From contig JAEUJR010001113.1 in assembly GCA_016793585.1 (NCBI GenBank), forward strand, positions 1 through 9,373: a DNA stretch of 9,373 bases. The letters run 5' to 3'. Positions 1 to 4,794 of this stretch are shown here, piece after piece. The stretch's first letter is position 1, and each line of letters opens with the position of its first letter. Position numbers and translations under genes: made by a program. The notes beneath the pieces are model-generated. The model was not told where the DNA came from, ran no database searches, and saw nothing but the letters and a program-made list of their open reading frames with translations. This DNA is from Archangium sp. Lineage in GTDB: Bacteria; Myxococcota; Myxococcia; Myxococcales; Myxococcaceae.

Positions 1-270
1 CTGCTGCACCGGTTCCTCGAGGGCACGCCGCCGCTGGTCGCTCTTCGGAGCGTCGGTTCGGCCGTCGCCGCCTCGACGCTGACCACGGTGGCAGGCTTCG
101 CGGCCCTCATCTTCGCACAGCACTACGGTTTGCAGAGCATCGGCATCGTCGCGTGCATCGGGTTGGGCACGACGCTGCTCGTGTCATTCACCGTGCTCGG
201 TGCGGTGCTGCAGGTCATCTACGACGGGCAGGGCGCCCAGAGGCTCGAGCAGACGCCCGCAGCGAAGTAA
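1..270 (+). CDS. RND/MMPL-family transporter, C-terminal fragment
   Basis: This is the last 89 residues of a gene that begins before the window; the frame is open from base 1 to the TAA at 268-270. The fragment matches the C-terminal end of RND-superfamily (MMPL-type) efflux or lipid exporters. It has a polar stretch, then the Ser-Thr-Leu-Thr-Thr-Val-Ala-Gly-Phe segment (residues 25-33) that starts the penultimate helix, a short loop with Gly-Leu-Gln-Ser (43-46), and a last helix at about 47-73 rich in Gly, Ala and Leu. A short charged cytoplasmic tail follows. In this family the proteins move lipids, hopanoids or hydrophobic compounds across the inner membrane using proton motive force. The substrate cannot be read from this end. 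A GTG at 88 also opens the frame but is internal to the conserved helix, so it is not a start. Confidence 0.8.
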   Translation: MLHRFLEGTPPLVALRSVGSAVAASTLTTVAGFAALIFAQHYGLQSIGIVACIGLGTTLLVSFTVLGAVLQVIYDGQGAQRLEQTPAAK

Positions 271-298
271 CGCAAAGCGCCGACGAGTCGTGGCGTCT

Positions 299-320
299 TC
301 CAGGTGAACCCTCACCTGGA
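299..320 (+). promoter_or_regulatory. Hairpin covering the RBS of the downstream small gene
   Basis: Arms 299-307 and 312-320 are perfect reverse complements (9 bp) around the 4-base loop ACCC (308-311), and a further G-U pair is possible at 298/321. The 3' arm contains most of the GGAG Shine-Dalgarno sequence (318-321) of the gene starting at 330. In RNA it could hide the ribosome binding site, or act as a weak terminator for the transporter gene ending at 270. No T tract follows, which argues against a standard intrinsic terminator. Confidence 0.5.
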
Positions 321-329
321 GCCTCACGC

Positions 330-587
330 ATGAAGCGCTTCACCCTCGCCGTCGTCGTCGCCTTCGCCCTGCCGTCGTTCGCCGCGTCACCGGCGGTCTG
401 CGACAAGTTCGTCAAAGCCTTCGAGAAGGCCGGCAAGGCCGTGGGCAAAGCGCCCGACGCCGAAGGCCTGTCGTTCTGGAAGGGCGCGTGCCTGAAGGAC
501 AAAGAGACCGACGCGAACATCACGAAGCAGACGAAGTGCCTCGACGGCGTAAAGGCCGCCGCCGACCTGAACGCCTGCTTCAAGTGA
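330..587 (+). CDS. Small exported four-cysteine protein, function unknown
   Basis: This encodes 85 residues. The start at 330 is chosen because GGAG lies at 318-321, 8 bases upstream, and because it opens directly into a signal peptide: Met-Lys-Arg, a hydrophobic core of Val/Ala/Phe/Leu, and a likely signal peptidase I site after Ser-Phe-Ala (residues 16-18). A longer frame back to 153 lacks these features and overlaps the transporter. The mature part is about 66 residues, Lys- and Ala-rich, probably helical, with cysteines at 24, 54, 70 and 83. That even number in an exported protein suggests two disulfide bonds. I do not recognise a family. It could be a periplasmic or secreted helical-hairpin protein. 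It sits 59 bp after the transporter gene on the same strand and could be read through from it, although the hairpin in between may uncouple them. Confidence 0.75.
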   Translation: MKRFTLAVVVAFALPSFAASPAVCDKFVKAFEKAGKAVGKAPDAEGLSFWKGACLKDKETDANITKQTKCLDGVKAAADLNACFK

Positions 588-644
588 CCGCGACTCCGCC
601 CGGGCGGACGTACGGCAGCTCCACTTCCCTGCGGAGGACGGCAT

Positions 645-690
645 CATCCGTCCGAACAGTTGCGATTCCGCAACAACGGATGCTATCTGT
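645..690 (+). promoter_or_regulatory. Candidate promoter and operator of the DUF4395-thioredoxin gene
   Basis: An inverted repeat GTTGCG-ATTC-CGCAAC spans 659-674. Outside it, CATCCG (645-650) and CGGATG (677-682) form a second, roughly symmetric pair. TTGCGA (660-665) resembles a -35 box. After 18 bases TATCTG (684-689), preceded by TG one base upstream, resembles an extended -10 box. The repeat overlaps the -35, as expected for a repressor or redox-sensor site. The match to consensus is only partial. Confidence 0.35.
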
Positions 691-720
691 CATGTCGGAA
701 TCTCATCCGCCGAGGCAGAC

Positions 721-1431
721 ATGGCAAACGCAGGCACGCTTTCGCTCCAGCGCATCGACAACCAGGACTTGAGCGTCGTCGACGCGCGGGCGCCGCGGTT
801 CAACCAGACGGTGGTCGCGTTGGGCGCCGCCACCGCGGTGCTCACGGGCGCGTGGCCGATTCTGACGGTGCTGGGCCTGCAGCTCGCGGTGTCGGTGGTC
901 TTCGGCCGCAAGTACTGCCTGCCGTGCGTCTTCTACTTCGAGGTGGTGCAGCCGCGGTTCGGCGCAGGCCCGCTAGAGGACTCGCGCGCTCCCCGCTTCG
1001 CCAACATCATCGGCGCCATCGTGCTGCTCTCGGCGACGCTCGCGTACGTGACGGGCTTCACCACGGTGGGCCTCGCGTTGGGAGCGACGGTGGCCGTGCT
1101 CGCCACCCTCGCAGCGACGACGGGGCTCTGCGTCGGCTGCGAGCTGTACCGAATCATCGCCAAGCTGCGCGGCGTGCGCGGTGGCGCCATCGAACAGGTC
1201 GACTTCGACGCGCTGGGTGGCCAGCCGAAGGCCGGTACGGTGGTGCTCTTCACGCACCCACTGTGCAGCGATTGTCAGACGCTGGCGCGTGAGCTCGACG
1301 AGCGGGGCACGCCGGTGGTGAAGGTCGACGTGAAGCAGCGCCGCGACCTCGCGAAGAAGTACGGGGTGTCGGTCGTTCCACTCGCGGTGACGGTCGATGC
1401 CGAAGGTCGCGTCACCGGGCGCGTTCGCTGA
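721..1431 (+). CDS. DUF4395 membrane protein fused to a thioredoxin-like domain
   Basis: This encodes 236 residues. ATG at 721 is preceded by GAGG at 712-715. Residues about 17-150 match the DUF4395 family: Val-Asp-Ala-Arg-Ala-Pro-Arg-Phe-Asn at the start, four hydrophobic helices (about 29-43, 46-62, 95-112, 114-134), CLPC at 66-69, a Pro-Arg-Phe-Ala-Asn segment (91-95) and CVGC at 137-140. Residues about 171-236 form a thioredoxin-like domain with CSDC (182-185) after a beta strand and the expected cis-proline at 220 in Val-Val-Pro. With four helices, all three CxxC pairs fall on one membrane face. Basic residues after helices 2 and 4 (Arg63-Lys64; the Arg/Lys cluster at 144-153) suggest that face is cytoplasmic. 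The thioredoxin part points to thiol-disulfide exchange. The reaction of DUF4395 itself is, as far as I know, uncharacterised. The gene stands alone and converges on the gene at 1501-2580. Confidence 0.85.
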   Translation: MANAGTLSLQRIDNQDLSVVDARAPRFNQTVVALGAATAVLTGAWPILTVLGLQLAVSVVFGRKYCLPCVFYFEVVQPRFGAGPLEDSRAPRFANIIGAIVLLSATLAYVTGFTTVGLALGATVAVLATLAATTGLCVGCELYRIIAKLRGVRGGAIEQVDFDALGGQPKAGTVVLFTHPLCSDCQTLARELDERGTPVVKVDVKQRRDLAKKYGVSVVPLAVTVDAEGRVTGRVR

Positions 1432-1467
1432 GAGGCGGAGTTGCTGTTCCGGGTCGCACGCACGCTT

Positions 1468-1499
1468 GTCGATGGCGACGCTCGCCGGCTGCTGTCGAC
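1468..1499. terminator. Possible bidirectional terminator between convergent genes
   Basis: In the 69-bp gap between two converging genes there is a nested inverted repeat. GGCGA-CGC-TCGCC (1474-1486) is the inner stem, and GTCGA (1468-1472) with TCGAC (1495-1499) is the outer one. The position suits a shared terminator. There is no T tract on either side, and the two stems are separated by an asymmetric bulge, so the call is tentative. Confidence 0.3.
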
Positions 1500-1500
1500 G

Positions 1501-2580
1501 TCAGCGCGCGAGCAGAGACTTCGTGTCGACCCAGCCCTCGTCGCCGAACTCGGTGCGTACGCGGGCCTGACCATCGCGCTGCTCCAGAATCTTCACCTTC
1601 GCGCCCGCCTTGTTCGAGCCGACGGTCGGCGCCGACGCTCCCGGGCTCGCCCGCAGCTCGACGGGCTTCGCTGAGGTCATGTTGTAGGCGCGATCGAGCT
1701 CTTCATTCTTCTTCTGCTTCGTGGTGACGACGTTCGCCGTCATGCGCTGGAACGCGTAGCTCGACTCGACGTCGCCGATGGAGGCAGTGGCCGCGCTGCT
1801 CTGTTCGAACTCCTTCTGCTGAGCGGCGGTCAGCCCGCCAATCTTCGCGTCTTTCGCGGCGACCGCCGGGCCCGCGGTGGAGATCTGCCGCACGAAGTGG
1901 CTCACCACGTGAATCACCTCGCCGTCTTCGTAGGGGAATCGCACGACGATGGGGCTCGAGCCGTACTTCTCACCGAGCACCCGGGAGTGCGCGAGCACCT
2001 TCACGCGCTTCTGGTCGAGCACCTCGATGGGGTAGCTGCTGCCCTCGAGCCACCACTGGGGCTCGGTGCCTTTGCGCAGCAGCATCTGCGACATCAGGTT
2101 GTCGCTCTTCTCGTCGACCAGCACGGGCACGACCTCGTCACCGGTGTACGCGCCGTTGTGCTTGATGGTCCTGGGGAACACCTGCTCGACGACGTTCTTG
2201 AGCGCCCAGTCGGTCGTGTAGAGCAGGCCGCCCGCGCGAACGAACCGCTCGATGCGGCGCAACGAATCGGCGGGCATCACGCCGGGGCAGTTCACCATCA
2301 GAATCATGGACGAGCTCAGCTCGGTCTTCGCGACCTCGTCCGGCTGAATCAGGGTGTAGGGCAGACGGGCCGCGGCCAGCACCTGCTCGATGTGGTCCAT
2401 GCTTCCAGCCACGACGACGATGTCTTTGCCCTTCACTGCGTCGAGCATCGCCTTCGCCTGCGGGTCTTCGTTCGCGAGGCGTTTGCGCAAGAGGTCGGCG
2501 GCGGCAGCTTCGGACTTCGCGTCGGCCGCGAGGGCAGAAAACGACAGCAGGACACAACCAACGAGGAGCACGCGCGTCAT
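1501..2580 (-). CDS. Exported protein with GATase1/ThuA-like fold and C-terminal SH3-like domain
   Basis: This encodes 359 residues. ATG at 2580 is preceded by GGAG (complement of 2588-2591) at 7-base spacing. Residues 1-18 are a signal peptide ending Ala-Leu-Ala before Ala-Asp, so the protein is periplasmic or secreted. Residues about 50-235 look like a class I glutamine-amidotransferase-like (ThuA/DUF4159-type) alpha/beta fold. The strand Asp-Ile-Val-Val-Val-Ala-Gly (53-59) is followed by a helix, the strand Met-Ile-Leu-Met-Val-Asn-Cys-Pro-Gly (92-100), then a helix and Gly-Gly-Leu-Leu-Tyr-Thr-Thr-Asp (117-124). Such domains often serve for binding only, and I do not see a convincing Cys-His-Glu triad. 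Residues about 240-305 are a polar, probably helical linker. Residues about 306-359 form a bacterial SH3-type domain (Val-Glu-Leu-Arg-Ala-Ser-Pro-Gly at 307-314; Asp-Glu-Gly-Trp-Val at 347-351), often used to bind cell wall or peptides. An envelope-associated role is inferred. The substrate is unknown. Confidence 0.75.
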   Translation of the reverse strand: MTRVLLVGCVLLSFSALAADAKSEAAAADLLRKRLANEDPQAKAMLDAVKGKDIVVVAGSMDHIEQVLAAARLPYTLIQPDEVAKTELSSSMILMVNCPGVMPADSLRRIERFVRAGGLLYTTDWALKNVVEQVFPRTIKHNGAYTGDEVVPVLVDEKSDNLMSQMLLRKGTEPQWWLEGSSYPIEVLDQKRVKVLAHSRVLGEKYGSSPIVVRFPYEDGEVIHVVSHFVRQISTAGPAVAAKDAKIGGLTAAQQKEFEQSSAATASIGDVESSYAFQRMTANVVTTKQKKNEELDRAYNMTSAKPVELRASPGASAPTVGSNKAGAKVKILEQRDGQARVRTEFGDEGWVDTKSLLAR

Positions 2581-2630
2581 GACGAGGCTCCAAACGAATG
2601 GCCCCGGAATTCGATCTATGACGCGAGCCG
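2581..2630. promoter_or_regulatory. Divergent promoter region
   Basis: Only 50 bp separate two divergent start codons, so both promoters must lie here or inside the flanking genes. For the plus-strand gene, TATGAC (2617-2622) could be a -10 box. It lies 8 bases before the ATG, which would make the transcript almost leaderless, in keeping with the weak Shine-Dalgarno sequence. For the minus-strand gene the GGAG at the complement of 2588-2591 is clear, but I see no convincing -10/-35 pair. Confidence 0.3.
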
Positions 2631-3092
2631 ATGACCTCGCCCATCGAGCTCTATTGCGACGGCTCAGGCGAGGAGCGCGTCGCTCGACCCGGCGGCTGGG
2701 CCTACCTCATCGTCCGTGACGGCGAGGTGTTGCACGAAGGCCACGGCTTCGAAGAAGCGACGACGAGCCTCATCATGGAGCTCGAAGCGGTGCGCGCCGG
2801 TCTCGAAGCAGTCATCGCGCATGGGCTCACAGGTGACGTCACGGTGGTCAGCGATTGCCGAATCGCGCTCGAGGTCACAGCGGGAACGTTCAGGCCAAAG
2901 CCCGAGAAGTATCACGCGCTCTGCGATGCCCTTCGTGTGGCAGCGGTTCGCGCGAACGCGAAGACGAGGTGGATTCGTGGACACGCGGGACACCCGCTGA
3001 ATGAACTCGTCGATGCACGCGCACACGAGGCGAAGCTCGAAGGGGTCGCGAGACGCGGCGCCCGAAAGTCACGACGCCGCCAGACGAGGTGA
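2631..3092 (+). CDS. rnhA: Ribonuclease HI family protein
   Basis: This encodes 153 residues, close to the usual length of bacterial RNase HI (about 155), which cuts the RNA strand of RNA-DNA hybrids in the cytoplasm. The catalytic set is complete. Asp10 lies in the first beta strand (Cys-Asp-Gly-Ser), Glu50 in Met-Glu-Leu-Glu-Ala, Asp75 in Val-Val-Ser-Asp-Cys, His118 in Trp-Ile-Arg-Gly-His-Ala-Gly-His, and Asp128 in Glu-Leu-Val-Asp-Ala. These match Asp10, Glu48, Asp70, His124 and Asp134 of the E. coli enzyme. The basic handle region is shortened, as in many non-enteric RNase HI proteins. The last 15 residues are a run of Arg and Lys that could add nucleic acid affinity. The ATG at 2631 places Asp10 at the usual distance from the N terminus. 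A plain RNase HI and a broader RNase H-like paralogue cannot be told apart without comparison to other copies in the genome. Confidence 0.85.
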   Translation: MTSPIELYCDGSGEERVARPGGWAYLIVRDGEVLHEGHGFEEATTSLIMELEAVRAGLEAVIAHGLTGDVTVVSDCRIALEVTAGTFRPKPEKYHALCDALRVAAVRANAKTRWIRGHAGHPLNELVDARAHEAKLEGVARRGARKSRRRQTR

Positions 3093-3141
3093 TCACCTGG
3101 TGCAGCGCGAAGAAGTGCTTCGTGACGCCAGACTGATCAGT
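3087..3141. terminator. Inverted repeats at a convergent gene junction
   Basis: Three symmetric elements lie between and across two stop codons. AGGTGATCACCT (3087-3098) is a perfect palindrome covering the plus-strand TGA at 3090-3092. A 7-pair stem (3106-3112 with 3118-3124, one G-U pair, loop AAGTG) sits in the middle. ACTGATCAGT (3132-3141) is a perfect palindrome covering the minus-strand stop at 3137-3139. The central stem may be a bidirectional terminator, although no T tract is present. Confidence 0.35.
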
Positions 3142-3619
3142 TGACCGGCCGCGGCTCCGAGACCTGACGCACCGTGATGGCCTTGAGCTCGCCCGCGGCA
3201 GGCACGACCTCGGCCTCGACGATGTACCCAACCGAGTACGTCTCCGTGCCGTTGCTGATCACCGCCGCAGCAGGATCGTTCGGCTGCGCGACCGCCGTGT
3301 AGATGACCTTGCCGTCGACCAGCTCGAGCTTCGCCGAGGCGTGCGCGTTCACGTCGAACTTCGAGGGCTGCAGCTCGTTCGCCGTCGTCGCCTTCGGCTG
3401 CGTGAGCGCGCGCACGAGGCCGCGCACCGTCATGCCCTGCTGCTCGATGTACCGCTCGAACACGGTCATGCGAAACCGCTCCTTCGCCGCTTCGGCCGCC
3501 GCCGCCGAACGCGCCTCCACTGACACGTCGAGGGTCTGAACGCGCGCCTTCTTCGGCTCCTCACGGCTGCAACCAACGGCGAAGACGAGGGCGACCGCGA
3601 TGACAGAAGCTCGAATCAT
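3137..3619 (-). CDS. Small predicted lipoprotein, function unknown
   Basis: This encodes 160 residues from ATG at 3619. That start is preferred to one 17 codons upstream (3670) because it opens straight into a lipoprotein signal: Met-Ile-Arg, a hydrophobic run, then Phe-Ala-Val-Gly-Cys with the modified cysteine at 17. Ala at the -3 position is less common than Leu, so lipidation is likely but not certain. Ser at +2 would favour the outer membrane by E. coli rules, which may not hold here. Residues about 33-60 are Ala/Glu/Arg-rich and probably helical. Residues about 85-155 alternate hydrophobic and polar residues as in a small beta domain (Lys-Leu-Glu-Leu-Val-Asp-Gly-Lys-Val-Ile-Tyr at 97-107; Val-Gly-Tyr-Ile-Val-Glu-Ala-Glu-Val at 130-138). 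I do not recognise the family. No Shine-Dalgarno sequence stands out beyond a GGGCGGG stretch. Confidence 0.65.
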   Translation of the reverse strand: MIRASVIAVALVFAVGCSREEPKKARVQTLDVSVEARSAAAAEAAKERFRMTVFERYIEQQGMTVRGLVRALTQPKATTANELQPSKFDVNAHASAKLELVDGKVIYTAVAQPNDPAAAVISNGTETYSVGYIVEAEVVPAAGELKAITVRQVSEPRPVN

Positions 3620-3816
3620 GGCGCCCGCCCAAAGCACGGTCGGTGCCAGTCGATGATGTCGTCGATTCAAGCACTTCGACGGTCGTGCCTGTCGCAGGTT
3701 CGGTCACCTGGCGTCAGGGTGCCCTCGCGTGTCGCACCTTCGTGTAAACCTTCGATCTCTTTGGCTTGAGCGGGATCAGGGAGATCGGCGGTTCGGTGGC
3801 CGCAGCGAAGGGGCGC

Positions 3817-3832
3817 TACACTGCCGACCGCG
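3817..3832 (+). promoter_or_regulatory. Possible -10 element of a leaderless or near-leaderless transcript
   Basis: TACACT (3817-3822) matches the sigma-70 -10 consensus at four of six positions and ends 10 bases before the ATG at 3833. There is no Shine-Dalgarno sequence at normal spacing; the nearest purine run, GAAGGGG (3807-3813), is about 19 bases away. Transcription starting 7-9 bases after the box would give almost no leader. No good -35 box is seen. Confidence 0.3.
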
Positions 3833-4033
3833 ATGGCTGCGTACCGAGAAGACCGACGAGCGACCGCCGTTCCGCGGCTGACCGCCATCACCAAGAACGA
3901 GGCGACCGAGGGCACCGACGTCGAGCGGCAGCGCACCTACGAGCGCGCGCGTGAAGAGATCGCCGACGACCTTCGCCGCCAGAAGGAAGGCACGAAGAAG
4001 AAGTCGTTCGCCGACCTCGTGAAGAAGAAGTGA
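3833..4033 (+). CDS. Small highly charged protein, function unknown
   Basis: This encodes 66 residues, with TGA at 4031-4033. It has no signal peptide or membrane segment and is probably cytoplasmic. Residues about 29-50 are rich in Glu, Arg and Asp with Ala and Ile spaced as in an amphipathic helix. The C-terminal 16 residues hold eight lysines, including Lys-Lys-Lys at 55-57 and again at 64-66, around a Ser-Phe-Ala-Asp-Leu-Val segment. Such a tail could bind nucleic acid or an acidic partner, but that is inference. Codons are strongly G/C-ending, as in the neighbouring real genes, which supports coding. I do not recognise a family. A minus-strand frame at 3667-3936 overlaps it but has no family features. 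The gene ends one base before the convergent gene's stop codon. Confidence 0.55.
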   Translation: MAAYREDRRATAVPRLTAITKNEATEGTDVERQRTYERAREEIADDLRRQKEGTKKKSFADLVKKK

Positions 4034-4041
4034 CTCACTTC
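4027..4041. repeat. Perfect inverted repeat containing both stop codons of convergent genes
   Basis: GAAGTGA (4027-4033), a central C (4034) and TCACTTC (4035-4041) form a perfect 7+1+7 inverted repeat. The plus-strand TGA is 4031-4033 and the minus-strand TGA is the complement of 4035-4037, so each arm is the last Lys codon plus stop of one gene with one preceding base. In RNA a 5-bp stem with a 5-base loop is possible. It may take part in termination. Confidence 0.6.
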
Positions 4042-4652
4042 ACCGCAGCGCGCAGAACCTCGTGACGTGAGAGCAGCTTCAGCGCCTTCGCCAGCAACGT
4101 CTTGCCGGGTTCGACGCGATGCCACGTCGACGCGCCCGACGGGTGCGGCAGCGGAATCACCTCGACCTTCACGCCGTGCCACGTCGTTTCGTGCGTGGTG
4201 CCGATGACCTCGGCGAGCGGGCCGGTGTGGCCGAGCACCTGGGTGATGGCGAGCGCTCCGACGGGCAGCACGAGCTTCGGCTTCAGCAGCTGCACCTCGG
4301 CTTCGAGCCACGGCCGACACGCGAGCACTTCACCGTCGTCGGGTTTTCGGTCGCCTCCGCCGGTCTTCGCCTTGCCGGGGAAGCAGCGCGCGACCGCGGC
4401 GAAGTACACGCGCTCGCGAATCACGACCTCGTCGACGCCGACCGCTTCGTGAAACCAGCCGAACAGCGTCTTGCCCGCCGTCCACGCGAACGGCCTTCCC
4501 GCAGGGCCTTCACGAATGCCCGGAGCCTGGCCGAGCAGAAACACCTTCGAGTCGACGGCGGCGCCGTGCACGACGGGCCGAATCATCTTCGGGCACCGTC
4601 GACACGCCTCGAGCTGCGCATGCAGCGCACGCAACTTCGACAGCGTCGTCAC
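4035..4652 (-). CDS. Uracil-DNA glycosylase superfamily protein with Fe-S cysteines
   Basis: This encodes 205 residues from GTG at 4652, chosen because GGGAGG (complement of 4657-4662) lies 4 bases upstream. A TTG at 4703 would only add residues without family features. The protein fits the family 4/5 branch of uracil-DNA glycosylases, which remove uracil and related bases from DNA for base excision repair. Motif 1 is Gly-Gln-Ala-Pro-Gly (41-45) with Gly-Arg-Pro-Phe (52-55). Motif 3 is His-Pro-Ser (170-172) after Val-Ile-Pro-Leu-Pro. Cysteines at 17, 20, 90 and 112 have the spacing of the four ligands of the 4Fe-4S cluster. Gln replaces the Glu of classical family 4 in motif 1, and the segment after Cys90 reads Phe-Pro-Gly-Lys instead of the usual Arg-Pro-Pro. 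This resembles a less studied subgroup annotated only as UDG family, so activity on uracil is likely but unproven. The sigma-54 regulator gene ends 142 bp upstream. Confidence 0.8.
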   Translation of the reverse strand: MTTLSKLRALHAQLEACRRCPKMIRPVVHGAAVDSKVFLLGQAPGIREGPAGRPFAWTAGKTLFGWFHEAVGVDEVVIRERVYFAAVARCFPGKAKTGGGDRKPDDGEVLACRPWLEAEVQLLKPKLVLPVGALAITQVLGHTGPLAEVIGTTHETTWHGVKVEVIPLPHPSGASTWHRVEPGKTLLAKALKLLSRHEVLRAAVK

Positions 4653-4690
4653 CGGGCCTCCCGCGAACGGGCCGTCGAAAGGCGGCCAGA

Positions 4691-4716
4691 GGCCCGAAGC
4701 CAATCGACCTCGGGCC
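4691..4716 (-). other. Hairpin in the gap between regulator and glycosylase genes
   Basis: GGCCCGA (4691-4697) and TCGGGCC (4710-4716) form a perfect 7-bp stem with a 12-base loop. It lies after the stop of the sigma-54 regulator and about 40 bases before the glycosylase start. No T tract follows on the minus strand. It may be a leader structure or a weak terminator. Confidence 0.3.
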
Positions 4717-4794
4717 CCCAGCCACGGCCACGCGACGGGGATGGGATGACGGCGCGTGACGTGCTCTCCACGACGCTCGAGGGGCGGAGCGATT

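Noticed and set aside
1897..2634. 245-residue plus-strand frame opposite the GATase-like/SH3 gene
   Set aside because: The minus strand has a signal peptide, Shine-Dalgarno sequence and coherent domains. The plus frame is His/Val/Arg-rich antisense and overlaps the divergent RNase H gene start.
3671..3832. Possible RNA gene in a 162-bp gap with GATC repeats and short dyads
   Set aside because: No cloverleaf, no T-loop sequence and no strong stem could be found. Only a bulged CACCTG/CAGGGTG pair (3705-3721) and a -10-like box are seen.
3667..3936. 89-residue minus-strand frame between the lipoprotein and the 66-residue gene
   Set aside because: It has no family features and no signal peptide, and it overlaps the better-supported plus-strand small gene. 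It could only be real if that gene is not.
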